Assembly: GCA_017642885.1 (NCBI GenBank)
Contig: JAEPOM010000009.1
Location: forward strand, 83,037 to 147,036
Reading direction: 5' to 3'
DNA: 64,000 nucleotides
Source: Henriciella sp.
GTDB taxonomy: Bacteria > Pseudomonadota > Alphaproteobacteria > Caulobacterales > Hyphomonadaceae
Shown: one piece after another, positions 8,661 to 17,247 of the stretch
Layout of the letters: each line of letters opens with the position of its first letter
How positions within the stretch are numbered: position 1 is the stretch's first letter
Translations under genes and position numbers: made by a program
Notes under the pieces: generated by a model
The model's database searches: none
Told to the model about the DNA's origin: nothing
What the model saw: the letters and a program-made list of their open reading frames with translations, nothing else

Positions 8661-11348
8661 ATGCCTTCCCTCGATAGTTTCAAGGCCCGCCAGACACTTA
8701 CCGTAGACGGTAAGGATTACACTTACTACTCCCTCGATGCCGCAGCCAAAAATGGCCTCGGTGACGTCTCCAAGCTCCCGGCGTCCTTGAAAGTCCTGCT
8801 CGAGAATATGCTCCGCAACGAGGATGGCACGACGGTCACGAAAGACGACATCACGGCGTTCAAGACCTGGATCGAGAATGGCGGCAAGGTCACTCACGAA
8901 ATCGCTTATCGTCCTGCCCGCGTCCTGATGCAGGATTTTACCGGTGTTCCGGCGGTGGTCGATCTCGCTGCGATGCGCGATGCGGCTCAGAACCTCGGCG
9001 CCAGCGCTCAGGCGATCAACCCGCAAGTCCCGGTTGATCTGGTCATTGATCACTCTGTCATGGTCGACAATTTTGCTGGCCCTGACAGCTTCAAGAAAAA
9101 TGTCGACGTTGAGTATGAGCGCAATCAGGAGCGCTACGAGTTCCTGCGTTGGGGCTCTACCGCGTTTGAGAACTTCCGTGTTGTGCCTCCGGGAACCGGA
9201 ATCTGTCATCAGGTGAACCTGGAATATCTCGGTCAGACCGTCTGGACCAAAGAGGTTGATGGCGAAACTGTTGCCTATCCAGACACATGTGTGGGAACAG
9301 ATTCGCACACCACGATGATCAATGGCCTCTCCGTTCTCGGTTGGGGTGTTGGCGGGATCGAGGCAGAAGCCGCGATGCTCGGCCAGCCGGTCTCTATGCT
9401 GATCCCTGAAGTCATCGGCTTTAAGCTGACGGGCAAACTGCCAGAAGGCGCAACGGCGACCGACCTGGTTCTGACCGTGACCAAGATGATGCGCGACTAT
9501 GGCGTCGTCGCGAAGTTCACTGAATTCTTCGGACCTGGACTGTCCAACCTGACCCTGGAAGATCAGGCGACCTTGTCCAACATGTCTCCTGAGTTTGGCT
9601 CAACCTGCGCTTTCTTCCCGGTCGATCAGGACACTATCAAATACCTCACCAACACGGGCCGCGACGCAGACCGTATCGCGCTCGTCGAAGCTTATGCCAA
9701 GGCTCAAGGGTACTGGCGTCCAGATATGGCTGATCCAGTGTTCACCGACACGATTGAGCTCGACCTCTCCACTGTTGTCCCAAGCATTTCCGGACCGAAA
9801 CGCCCGCAGGACCAGGTTTTGCTCTCAGAAGCCGACACTCGGTTTGCTGAGGCCATGGTCAAAGAGTTTGGCACCGCTGCAGATGATGCGACCAGCGTTC
9901 AGGTTGAAGGCGAAGACTTCTCGGTCACGCATGGCGACGTGTTCATTGCCGCGATCACATCCTGCACCAACACCTCAAACCCAAGCGTGCTCATCGCTGC
10001 GGGTCTGGTCGCGCGCAAAGCCGCTGCGCTAGGCCTCAATCGCAAGCCTTGGGTGAAAACCTCGCTCGCACCGGGCTCGCAAGTCGTGACGGATTATCTC
10101 GACAAAGCGGACCTGACCAAGGATCTCAACGCCCTTGGCTTTAACCTGGTGGGCTATGGATGTACGACCTGTATCGGGAATTCCGGTCCGCTTCAGCCTG
10201 AGATTTCGAAAGCCATCTCGGACGGCAACCTGGTCTCTTGCTCGGTTCTATCTGGTAACCGGAACTTCGAAGGCCGCATCGGCCCAGACATCAAAGCGAA
10301 CTATCTCGCCTCGCCGCCACTGGTCGTAGCATACGCGATTGCGGGCTCGCTCAAGATCAACATTTCCACCGAGCCGCTAGGCCAGGACAAGGACGGGAAC
10401 GATGTCTACCTGAAAGACATCTGGCCGACCTCCCACGAGATCGCTGAGATCATGGGCGAATGCGTGACACCGCAAATGTTTGCGGAACGCTACTCAGACG
10501 TCTTCAAAGGCGACAAGCAGTGGCAGGGAATCGAAGTCAGCGGTGGCCAGACTTATCGCTGGCCGATGGGCTCGACCTATGTTCAGAACCCACCTTACTT
10601 TGAAGGCATGACGGGCGACGTCGAAGCGCCTGAAGATGTTCACAATGCCCGCGTGCTGGCTCTGTTCGGTGACTCGATCACCACAGACCACATTTCTCCG
10701 GCTGGATCGATCAAGGCCTCAAGCCCGGCGGGTGAATACCTTCAAGGCAACCAGGTCAGCGTGCTGGACTTTAACTCTTATGGTTCGCGCCGTGGGAACC
10801 ATGAAGTGATGATGCGCGGCACCTTCGCCAATATTCGCATCAAGAACCAAATGGTGCCGGGTGTTGAAGGCGGCGTAACCGTCCACCACCCAAGCGGTGA
10901 CCAGATGGCGATCTATGACGCTGCAATGCGCTACATGGAAGACCGTGTGCCGCTGGTTGTGTTTGCCGGGAATCTCTACGGCAACGGATCTTCACGCGAT
11001 TGGGCCGCTAAAGGCACGGTCCTGCTGGGTGTGAAAGCTGTTGTTGCCGGATCGTTTGAGCGTATTCACCGCTCCAACCTGATCGGCATGGGCGTGCTGC
11101 CGCTTGAGTTTAATGATGGCGTCACCTGGGAATCGCTTGGTCTGAAAGGCGACGAGCAGGTCACGATCGAAGGCATCAACCAGATCCAGCCGCGCCAGAA
11201 AGTTGATGTGCACATCACCAAAGCGGACGGTTCCAAAGTGGTCGCGAGCACGACGGTTCGTATCGATACCGACAATGAGCTCGACTATTATCGCAATGGC
11301 GGCATTCTTCACTATGTGCTGCGCAACCTGGCGAATGAGGCCGCATAA
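8661..11348 (+). CDS. acnA: Aconitate hydratase AcnA
   Basis: A full-length 895-residue aconitase A of the TCA cycle (citrate to isocitrate via cis-aconitate). The [4Fe-4S] ligands are C435 (SCTNTSNPS) and C501/C504 ([12 protein letters not shown]). The C-terminal swivel domain has the substrate-binding segment [12 protein letters not shown]. Start ATG 8661 follows AGAGAGG. It is divergent from the ccm operon, with about 165 bases between. A short GCTGT-CCTC-ACAGC stem follows the stop but has no T-run. Codon use is that of a highly expressed gene. Confidence 0.98.
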   Translation: MPSLDSFKARQTLTVDGKDYTYYSLDAAAKNGLGDVSKLPASLKVLLENMLRNEDGTTVTKDDITAFKTWIENGGKVTHEIAYRPARVLMQDFTGVPAVVDLAAMRDAAQNLGASAQAINPQVPVDLVIDHSVMVDNFAGPDSFKKNVDVEYERNQERYEFLRWGSTAFENFRVVPPGTGICHQVNLEYLGQTVWTKEVDGETVAYPDTCVGTDSHTTMINGLSVLGWGVGGIEAEAAMLGQPVSMLIPEVIGFKLTGKLPEGATATDLVLTVTKMMRDYGVVAKFTEFFGPGLSNLTLEDQATLSNMSPEFGSTCAFFPVDQDTIKYLTNTGRDADRIALVEAYAKAQGYWRPDMADPVFTDTIELDLSTVVPSISGPKRPQDQVLLSEADTRFAEAMVKEFGTAADDATSVQVEGEDFSVTHGDVFIAAITSCTNTSNPSVLIAAGLVARKAAALGLNRKPWVKTSLAPGSQVVTDYLDKADLTKDLNALGFNLVGYGCTTCIGNSGPLQPEISKAISDGNLVSCSVLSGNRNFEGRIGPDIKANYLASPPLVVAYAIAGSLKINISTEPLGQDKDGNDVYLKDIWPTSHEIAEIMGECVTPQMFAERYSDVFKGDKQWQGIEVSGGQTYRWPMGSTYVQNPPYFEGMTGDVEAPEDVHNARVLALFGDSITTDHISPAGSIKASSPAGEYLQGNQVSVLDFNSYGSRRGNHEVMMRGTFANIRIKNQMVPGVEGGVTVHHPSGDQMAIYDAAMRYMEDRVPLVVFAGNLYGNGSSRDWAAKGTVLLGVKAVVAGSFERIHRSNLIGMGVLPLEFNDGVTWESLGLKGDEQVTIEGINQIQPRQKVDVHITKADGSKVVASTTVRIDTDNELDYYRNGGILHYVLRNLANEAA

Positions 11349-11407
11349 CGCTGTCCTCACAGCCAAGTGAATTGATCCAAGGGCGAAGAAGCCGTTATGA
11401 GGTTCTC

Positions 11408-12058
11408 ATGATGCGTTTCTTCGCCCTTTTTGTATTCGCTGTATCTTCACTGGGAGCAGCGATGGCCGAGGCTGATCGCCCGGTGCTGGTTGAGCTATTT
11501 GCTAACCAGAACTGTCCAGCGTGCCCGAAAGCCCACCGGACAATGGCGCAGATGAGCGAAGAGCGAGACGATATTTTCGTGCTGACTTGGACGGTCAACT
11601 ACTGGGACTATCTCGGAGATCCTGATCCGATGGCGTTGCCCGTCGCGAAAGATCGGCAAATGGCTTATACCGACCGGCTCAGTCTGCGCGCGCCTTATAC
11701 GCCGCAGTCCTTCTATGACGGCGCGAAGGAATGTCCCGGAACGCGCAAGCGCGATATCCGCCGCAATATCAGCCAGCGTCAGGACGGCCGGACAGAGGAT
11801 GCACCGCAATTAAGCTGGGATGGCGAGTATGTTCGCGTTGTTGGTGCGGATGCGACGGCGCTCGAACTGGTCATGATTGAATATCTCGCCGGCGATGCCA
11901 ATCAGACGAACATGGTCAATCCGGTGATCAAATCAGAGTCGCTTGGCCTCTGGACGACCGCGGATGATGCGTTTTCTGTCACCTGCGAGACTAGCTGCGC
12001 CATCCTCCTGCAAGAGCAGGATGTGGGCGAAGTGATCGATGTCTTACCGCTAAATTAG
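11408..12058 (+). CDS. Secreted DUF1223 thioredoxin-like protein
   Basis: A 216-residue protein with a signal peptide (about residues 1-20, ending near AMA) and a DUF1223 domain. The family's thioredoxin-like motif is visible as NQNCPACPKA with C36 and C39; the HVDYWD-like segment appears as WTVNYWDYLGDPD. The family is periplasmic and its function is not settled; a redox role is plausible from the C-x2-C. The ATG could be 11408 or 11411, or 11396 upstream. Convergent with phaR, 5 bases between stops. Confidence 0.88.
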   Translation: MMRFFALFVFAVSSLGAAMAEADRPVLVELFANQNCPACPKAHRTMAQMSEERDDIFVLTWTVNYWDYLGDPDPMALPVAKDRQMAYTDRLSLRAPYTPQSFYDGAKECPGTRKRDIRRNISQRQDGRTEDAPQLSWDGEYVRVVGADATALELVMIEYLAGDANQTNMVNPVIKSESLGLWTTADDAFSVTCETSCAILLQEQDVGEVIDVLPLN

Positions 12059-12063
12059 TCGGG

Positions 12064-12639
12064 TCAGTGTTTGCGGGACAGCGCGTTGAGCTGTTCCTGC
12101 ATGGCTTCCATCTGGGCGCGCAATAATTCGACAGCGTCTTCGCTGTCATCGTTTGCACTAGCCTTTTCCCCGCGCTTAGATTTTCGCGTATTGAGGCCAG
12201 GCGTGAACATGCGCACGGCCTTCTCGAACATTTCCATATTGGCGCGGGTTTGCTTCTCGACCAGCGCGAACGGATTGGCACCGCCCATAGCTTTGGTCCA
12301 TCGCTCCTGGCTTTCGGAGAAACTGTTCATGCTCATCTCAAGCCAGGCCGGGAGCAGGGTCTGAGACTTGCCGCCATAGAAACCGATCAGCTTACGCAGA
12401 AAGTTCACAGGCAAGGCGCCTTCGCCCTTATTCTCTTTTTCGAAAATGATCTGAGTGAGCACTTGCCGCGTCAGGTCTTCACCGGTCTTGGCGTCGACGA
12501 CTTCAAAGTCGACTTCTCTGCGAACCAGTTCCGACAAGTGATCAAGCGTTACATAGGATGAGGTCGACGTGTCATACAGCCGCCGATTGGCGTACTTCTT
12601 GATGATCACCGTGCCGGTTGCACCATTCGATTTAGCCAT
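12064..12639 (-). CDS. phaR: PhaR, polyhydroxyalkanoate synthesis repressor
   Basis: A 191-residue protein with the PhaR N-terminal DNA-binding domain (IIKKYANRRLYDTSTSSYVTL) followed by the PHB accumulation domain (FEVVDAKTGEDLTRQVLTQIIFE and the FYGGKSQTLLPAWLE segment), and a coiled C-terminus. PhaR senses PHA granules and represses phasin and its own gene. It is divergent from the acetoacetyl-CoA reductase gene, and the shared 170-base region carries two TGCTG-N2-CAGC sites that are likely its operators. Confidence 0.95.
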   Translation of the reverse strand: MAKSNGATGTVIIKKYANRRLYDTSTSSYVTLDHLSELVRREVDFEVVDAKTGEDLTRQVLTQIIFEKENKGEGALPVNFLRKLIGFYGGKSQTLLPAWLEMSMNSFSESQERWTKAMGGANPFALVEKQTRANMEMFEKAVRMFTPGLNTRKSKRGEKASANDDSEDAVELLRAQMEAMQEQLNALSRKH

Positions 12640-12687
12640 GTCCTGCCCTTTCTTAAGGCAAACCCCATTTACCCTGCCGCGGTCTTT

Positions 12688-12699
12688 TGCTGATCAGCG
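12688..12699. promoter_or_regulatory. Candidate PhaR operator 1
   Basis: TTGCTGATCAGC contains the perfect palindrome GCTGATCAGC (12689-12698). It shares the core TGCTG-N2-CAGC with the second site at 12782 and lies about 50 bases upstream of phaR. PhaR proteins are known to bind TGC-rich inverted repeats; assignment here is by inference. Confidence 0.45.
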
Positions 12700-12770
12700 T
12701 CTGCGCGTTCCCCGACGAAAGTACGATTGCACTAAATGTCAGATACGTGCTTACATCTGATTGAGCGGTC

Positions 12771-12797
12771 GCAGCAAATTTTATGCTGCACAGCATA
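12771..12797. promoter_or_regulatory. Candidate PhaR operator 2, upstream of phaB
   Basis: TATGCTG-CA-CAGCATA (12782-12797) is a 7-bp inverted repeat ending just before the GGAGGGA ribosome site of the reductase gene. GCAGCA at 12771-12776 also pairs with TGCTGC at 12784-12789, giving overlapping dyads. A bound repressor here would block transcription of phaB, and the RNA form could affect ribosome access. Confidence 0.55.
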
Positions 12798-12812
12798 TAC
12801 GGAGGGAAGATC

Positions 12813-13538
12813 ATGTCCAGAACAGCGCTGGTAACAGGGGGCACGCGCGGAATCGGCCTGGCGATCAGCAAAGGTTTGAAAGCTGCTGGCTACGCTGTCG
12901 CCGCCAATTATGGCGGCAATGATGAAGCGGCCAAAGCCTGCGAACAGGAAACCGGCGTCAAATGCTACAAGTTTGATGTATCGGACTATGATGCGGTGGG
13001 CGCTGGAATCGCAGCGATCGAAGCCGAACTCGGGCCGATTGATATCGTCGTCAACAATGCAGGCATTACCTGGGATGGACCTTTCCATAAAATGAGCCTT
13101 GAGCAGTGGCAGAAGGTTATCGCGGTTGATCTGGACTCTGCTTTCAACGTCACCCGCCAGGTTTGGGAGGGCATGCGCGAACGTGGATTTGGGCGCGTCA
13201 TCAATATCTCCTCGATCAATGGTCAGAAGGGCCAGTTCGGACAGGTCAACTATTCCGCGGCCAAGGCGGGATTGATTGGTTTCACCAAAGCGCTCGCTCA
13301 GGAAGGGGCCAAGAAAGGCATCACCGTGAACGTTGTCTGTCCGGGCTATATCGATACGGAAATGGTTCGCGCCGTTCCCGAAAAAGTGCTCGAGAGCATC
13401 ATCGCAACCGTCCCTGTCGGGCGGTTGGGGAAAGCGGAAGAGATCGCCTCAATGTGCGCCTACCTCGCCAGCGAAGATGCCGCCTTCATCACCGGCGCTA
13501 CAATGACCGTGAATGGCGCTCAGTACATCGCGAGCTAA
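12813..13538 (+). CDS. phaB: Acetoacetyl-CoA reductase (PhaB/PhbB)
   Basis: A 241-residue SDR enzyme that reduces acetoacetyl-CoA to (R)-3-hydroxybutyryl-CoA with NADPH for polyhydroxybutyrate synthesis. It has TGGTRGIG at residues 8-15, NNAG at 81-84, catalytic Y147 and K151 (YSAAK), and the PhaB-type segments WDGPFHKMSLEQW and SINGQKGQFGQVNY. ATG 12813 has GGAGGGA at the right distance; the frame upstream lies within the operator region. Divergent from phaR, no phaC or phaA in the window. The stop overlaps the convergent nuclease gene by 4 bases. Confidence 0.95.
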   Translation: MSRTALVTGGTRGIGLAISKGLKAAGYAVAANYGGNDEAAKACEQETGVKCYKFDVSDYDAVGAGIAAIEAELGPIDIVVNNAGITWDGPFHKMSLEQWQKVIAVDLDSAFNVTRQVWEGMRERGFGRVINISSINGQKGQFGQVNYSAAKAGLIGFTKALAQEGAKKGITVNVVCPGYIDTEMVRAVPEKVLESIIATVPVGRLGKAEEIASMCAYLASEDAAFITGATMTVNGAQYIAS

Positions 13539-14302
13539 TCAGCCTCCACGATTTGCAGATGCCTCGGATACGTCAGGTCGAGCTCCAGTTCTGAGATATA
13601 GCCTCGAACCCGGATCTCTGTCCCGACCGGCAGACCGCACGCCGTGCGTGCATCGCGCCGAATGCTGAGCGTGAGGTTAGCGCCTTGCAGGGCGCGGCGA
13701 CAGGCCGGAGGATATCTGGTGTCTGTCGGAACGGGGAGCGCCACTCCGATGCGTCCATGGATAATGCGGAAGCCACGCAGCGTTTGCGACACACCCCTGG
13801 CGTCCTGCACGCGATAGTCGGCGCTCGACCACAAGCCGGTCTCTGATGCCCGGGCCTCGGCTTCCAGGTTCATCAGTTCGTCCCCGCGCGCCGCGGTGTC
13901 TGGATAGAGCCGGACCCACGCACCGCCCCGTTCCAGCATTTCAGCGTTCAGCCAGACATCTGGACCGGCCCCGTCAATGGTCACCACGTGCGCGAGCGCG
14001 CGGTCATAACGATCGCGGGTGATCCCGGGATAATAGAGCTGGACCCGTCGCCCAAGAGTGAGGTCTTCCAGAATACGCGCGCTCTCAGCGGCATAAGGTT
14101 CGGCCGGGCGGTCGCGTGGATAGAGCGCAGGCGCTTCGATGGACACCAGTCGCACACTCTGCCCGGTATCGAGGACGAGCGCATCGCCGTCGATCACGTT
14201 GACGACGCGTCCGGTCTCTCCTGGCTGCATGTCTGGCAGGGGCGATGCGCTCCCGCAGGCTGCTAGCAAAATGACAAGTCCCCCGATGACGCGGCGCGGC
14301 AT
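13535..14302 (-). CDS. Lipoprotein with thermonuclease (SNase)-like domain
   Basis: A 255-residue protein with a short signal and lipobox LLAAC (Cys about residue 16). Residues ~30-165 resemble the staphylococcal nuclease fold: VVNVIDGDALVLDTGQSVRLVSIEAP, then RVQLYYPGITRDRYDRALAHV and LNAEMLERGGAWVRLYPD. The catalytic Arg-Glu-Arg trio looks only partly kept (RDRYDR is present), so nuclease activity is uncertain. A C-terminal part of ~80 residues may be a second OB-like domain. Anchored in the envelope. Confidence 0.82.
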   Translation of the reverse strand: MPRRVIGGLVILLAACGSASPLPDMQPGETGRVVNVIDGDALVLDTGQSVRLVSIEAPALYPRDRPAEPYAAESARILEDLTLGRRVQLYYPGITRDRYDRALAHVVTIDGAGPDVWLNAEMLERGGAWVRLYPDTAARGDELMNLEAEARASETGLWSSADYRVQDARGVSQTLRGFRIIHGRIGVALPVPTDTRYPPACRRALQGANLTLSIRRDARTACGLPVGTEIRVRGYISELELDLTYPRHLQIVEAD

Positions 14303-14377
14303 CTTTCCTCGGCGATCTGTCCCCTTGATTGATATTTCGCAGCTTTAGCACACTGGCCTACATGCGATAGGATCAGC

Positions 14378-14392
14378 GTTAAACAGTGTTTA
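14378..14392. promoter_or_regulatory. CtrA-type box TTAA-N7-TTAA
   Basis: TTAAACA-G-TGTTTAA is a perfect 15-bp palindrome and also an exact TTAA-N7-TTAA, the recognition pattern of the cell-cycle regulator CtrA in Caulobacterales and relatives. It lies 48 bases before the start of the secreted DUF11-like protein and 76 bases before the divergent nuclease gene. The assignment rests on the pattern alone. Confidence 0.5.
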
Positions 14393-14439
14393 ATCGAACC
14401 CGTGGCATTCTCTTTGTGGGATATTTTGGAGATTGAGCA

Positions 14440-14916
14440 ATGTTGCGAGCAACACTGTTGGCGCTGGCTTTTGTCGGCACGAGTTCACTTTCAGCTTTGG
14501 CGAACGGCCTCACCGCGGAACAAGTGGTCGAGCGTGTGACGGTTGCGGTCGATGCAAATGGCAATGAAGTTCGCACTTATGCCCTCGCCGAAGAAGTCGC
14601 GCCCGGTGACGAGGTTCGATACAGCCTCGCCTATACCAATGCTGGCGAGGCGGCTGCGGATTCAGTGAACCTCGTCATGCCTGTCCCGAGCGCCGTGACA
14701 TATATCGAGTCGTCTGCGTCGGGTCGCGCCGATGAGCTCACGTTCTCTTCGGATGGCGGAAAAACGTTCGCAACACGTGCCGCTTTGAAAACCTCCGAAG
14801 GCGATCAGATACGCTTTGCCACGTCGGCTGACATCACCCACGTTAAATGGGCGTTCCCAAATCCGATCGCTCCCGCGGCCACCGGGACAGTCAGCTTCAG
14901 CGCAATACTGAAATAG
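14440..14916 (+). CDS. Secreted DUF11-like protein
   Basis: A 158-residue protein with a signal peptide (cleavage near residue 21, after ALA) and one domain with the DUF11 pattern: EVAPGDEVRYSLAYTNAGEAAADSVNLVMPVP, then PSAVTYIESS. DUF11 domains are Ig-like modules of surface proteins. It stands alone, with a CtrA-type box in its leader and GGAGATT before the ATG. The role is unknown; an envelope or surface function fits. A larger DUF11-containing protein is encoded at 53561-55075. Confidence 0.85.
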   Translation: MLRATLLALAFVGTSSLSALANGLTAEQVVERVTVAVDANGNEVRTYALAEEVAPGDEVRYSLAYTNAGEAAADSVNLVMPVPSAVTYIESSASGRADELTFSSDGGKTFATRAALKTSEGDQIRFATSADITHVKWAFPNPIAPAATGTVSFSAILK

Positions 14917-14925
14917 GCCTGCGTC

Positions 14926-15834
14926 TTAAGCGTAATAATTCAGTTTCAGACCTGGTTCTGGCCACGTGCACTTGGCCAGTTTGCCGGTGCCCGAAAGCGT
15001 TACCCAGGCTTCATTCAGGCCTTCATCGCCAAAACAGATATTCGTCACGAACGGGTCCGGGAACGCGATATGGCTATGCGCCCCTTCCGGTGTGATCGTC
15101 GTGATCCCACCGTTCAAAATGGTCGCCACACAGATATTCCCAGACGCGGCAACGGCCAGGCTGTCGAAATATTGAAGATGCGGCATGGTCGCGACGACGC
15201 GGCCTTTATTGAACGGGCTGGTCTGCTCAATTTTACCCGGCGCGCTGAGGTCAAACGCCCAGAGCCGCGCGGTCATCGTGTCTGCCATGTAGACCGTCTT
15301 CTCGTCCGGAGAGAGGCCAACCCCATTCGGAGACGTGTGGTGGTGATCAAGCTCAACCGCTTCGCTCCCGCCATTTGCGAGAAAGAACAGACCGCCAAAG
15401 TCCCGGTGGCGCGAATAGGTCTTCCCGTGATCGGTAAAGTAGAGATTGCCATCACGGTCGAAGACGAGATCATTCGGACCTTTAAGCGGGAAACCTTCCA
15501 CCGTGTCGAGGACCCGTTCGACTTTGCCAGTCGATAGGTCGATCCGCTCGATCCGACCGCCGGAATAATCGTCTGGGCAGTTGCCGGGGATCAGCAGGCC
15601 ATTTCGCTCATGGTATTTGAAGCCGCCATTGTTGCAGATCCACAGCGCGCCATCGGGTCCTATTGCAGCCCCGTTGGGGCCTCCACCCGGCGTCGCAATG
15701 ACTTCCTTACGCCCATCGCCCCAGATCCGGGTGACGCAGCCCTTTGAAATCTCGACGAGGATGATGGAGCCATCTTCCATCCAGACTGGGCCTTCCGGAA
15801 ATCCGAGGTCGTCTGCAACCAGTTCAAAATCCAT
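14926..15834 (-). CDS. SMP-30/gluconolactonase/LRE-like protein
   Basis: A 302-residue beta-propeller of the SMP-30 family, lactone hydrolases that use a divalent metal. Visible markers are DDLGFPEGPVWMEDG at the start (metal-ligand Glu), GPNGAAIGPDGALWICNN, GPNDLVFDRDGNLYFTD (Asn and Asp ligands) and SPNGVGLSPDEKTVYMADT. No signal peptide, so cytoplasmic. AGGAGAG precedes the ATG. The substrate is not defined by the context, which is folA upstream and a secreted protein convergent. Confidence 0.9.
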   Translation of the reverse strand: MDFELVADDLGFPEGPVWMEDGSIILVEISKGCVTRIWGDGRKEVIATPGGGPNGAAIGPDGALWICNNGGFKYHERNGLLIPGNCPDDYSGGRIERIDLSTGKVERVLDTVEGFPLKGPNDLVFDRDGNLYFTDHGKTYSRHRDFGGLFFLANGGSEAVELDHHHTSPNGVGLSPDEKTVYMADTMTARLWAFDLSAPGKIEQTSPFNKGRVVATMPHLQYFDSLAVAASGNICVATILNGGITTITPEGAHSHIAFPDPFVTNICFGDEGLNEAWVTLSGTGKLAKCTWPEPGLKLNYYA

Positions 15835-15892
15835 GCGCCGCTCTCCTGATTTACCTGGAGACTTTGGCGCGGTCGCTCAAAGTGCGCAAGAT

Positions 15893-16411
15893 TTACGCGA
15901 GGCGATCCAGCGTCCGGATGGTGAAGTCAAACTGGTTCTTGTCATCCGCCTCGACCCGGCGGCTGTCTGTCTCCTTGAACACCGAGGTATCGAATTCGGG
16001 GAAGAAGGCGTCCCCATCGATCTCGGTCTCCACTTCAGTCACGTACAGCCTGTCGGCGAAGGGCAGAGCGGCGGTATAGATCGCGCCGCCACCAACCACG
16101 AAGAGCTCGGTCTTGCCACCAGCAATCGCCAGTGCGCGGCCGGTCGCAATCGCAGCCGCCATTGATGTGAATACTCTAGCACCCGGGGCGCCGTACTGAC
16201 CGTCGCGGCTCAGCACGATATTATCGCGTCCTGGAAGCGGTTGTTTTGGCAAGCTCTCCCATGTCTTGCGGCCCATAATAACGGGGCAACCTCGCGTAGT
16301 GGTTTTGAAGTGTATGAGGTCATCCGAGAGGCGCCAGGGTAAATCGCCGTCCTTGCCGATCGCACCATTGCGAGCGCGCGCGACAATCAAACAGAGTTTG
16401 ACGCTGGACAT
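15893..16411 (-). CDS. folA: Dihydrofolate reductase
   Basis: A 172-residue DHFR: LIVARARNGAIGKDGDLPWRLSDDLIHFKTTT at the start (with the catalytic Asp region), VIMGRKTWESLP, and VVGGGAIYTAALPFADRLYVTEV with the NADPH-binding Gly pair. It reduces dihydrofolate to tetrahydrofolate. The frame continues 22 codons upstream to 16477, but ATG 16411 gives the normal length. Divergent from the VUT transporter gene. Confidence 0.95.
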   Translation of the reverse strand: MSSVKLCLIVARARNGAIGKDGDLPWRLSDDLIHFKTTTRGCPVIMGRKTWESLPKQPLPGRDNIVLSRDGQYGAPGARVFTSMAAAIATGRALAIAGGKTELFVVGGGAIYTAALPFADRLYVTEVETEIDGDAFFPEFDTSVFKETDSRRVEADDKNQFDFTIRTLDRLA

Positions 16412-16503
16412 GCTGGACTCGCTCCGTATGTGTTGACCCCAATGATCTGTTGCGATTAGGCGCGTTCGTGGGGCCATGACAAGAATAGATGTGAGGCGGG
16501 CAG

Positions 16504-17214
16504 GTGTTTCTGGATATTTATAATGGGCTCATCAGCGCACTGACGAACGGGCAGCCGCAATATTTGCTGGTGGTCATATTGGGTTTGGCCGCGACCTATT
16601 ACATCATCTACAGATTGGGTGGACGGATCTGGGCCTACATCTATGTGGCGCTGATTCCGTTCTTGAATTGGTCCTTCGGAATCATTCCTGAATTCGCGAT
16701 TGCCGAACCGAACGAGACCTTCTCCAAGGGATTGTCTCTGCATCCGATGACCGTGGTCACTGGCCTTGTCTTTGTCGTCCGTGACTTCGTGCAGCGCGAA
16801 ATGAAACAGATGGTGCTGGTCTGTATGGCGCTCGCGATCGGGTGGTCCTTCTTCTACGCGTGGCCGGTTATTGCACTGGCATCCGGACTGGCTTTTGCGA
16901 TCTCAGAATTCTTTGACTGGCTGCTATTCACCTTCACCAAGTATCGCCTGTCGACGCGCATACTTTTGTCGTCGGCCGTCGCGGCCCCCATCGATACATC
17001 CATTTTCCTCTACGGCGCAGATCTCGCCAAGCAGATCAATGCGGGGAAAGAACTCGCCTTCAGTGCAGCTGGTTTACCGATTGCCGATGGCAACACATTG
17101 CATCTGGCGAATTGGGTCGTGTTTATCATCGGGAAGATGATTGGCGCTTTTGTGGTGTCTTACATGATCCGAAAACAAGAAGACGCCGGAAAAATCAGTC
17201 CGCACGAGGCCTAG
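16504..17214 (+). CDS. VUT family transporter (queuosine precursor transporter-like)
   Basis: A 236-residue membrane protein with about six hydrophobic segments. GLVFVVRDFVQREMKQ, SGLAFAISEFFDWLLFTFTKY and the Pro-Ile-Asp-Thr segment match the VUT/YhhQ (Vut_1) family, which includes queuosine precursor importers. Starts at GTG. No preQ1 riboswitch is visible in the 90-base leader, so the substrate is left open. Confidence 0.82.
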   Translation: MFLDIYNGLISALTNGQPQYLLVVILGLAATYYIIYRLGGRIWAYIYVALIPFLNWSFGIIPEFAIAEPNETFSKGLSLHPMTVVTGLVFVVRDFVQREMKQMVLVCMALAIGWSFFYAWPVIALASGLAFAISEFFDWLLFTFTKYRLSTRILLSSAVAAPIDTSIFLYGADLAKQINAGKELAFSAAGLPIADGNTLHLANWVVFIIGKMIGAFVVSYMIRKQEDAGKISPHEA

Positions 17215-17247
17215 ACTTGCACCTCAGACTTGGGTCTGGATTGGGGC

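Noticed and set aside
8496..9308. 270-codon N-terminal extension of ccmA
   Set aside because: It lies opposite the start of acnA, shows no ABC-like sequence and would give a protein far longer than CcmA.
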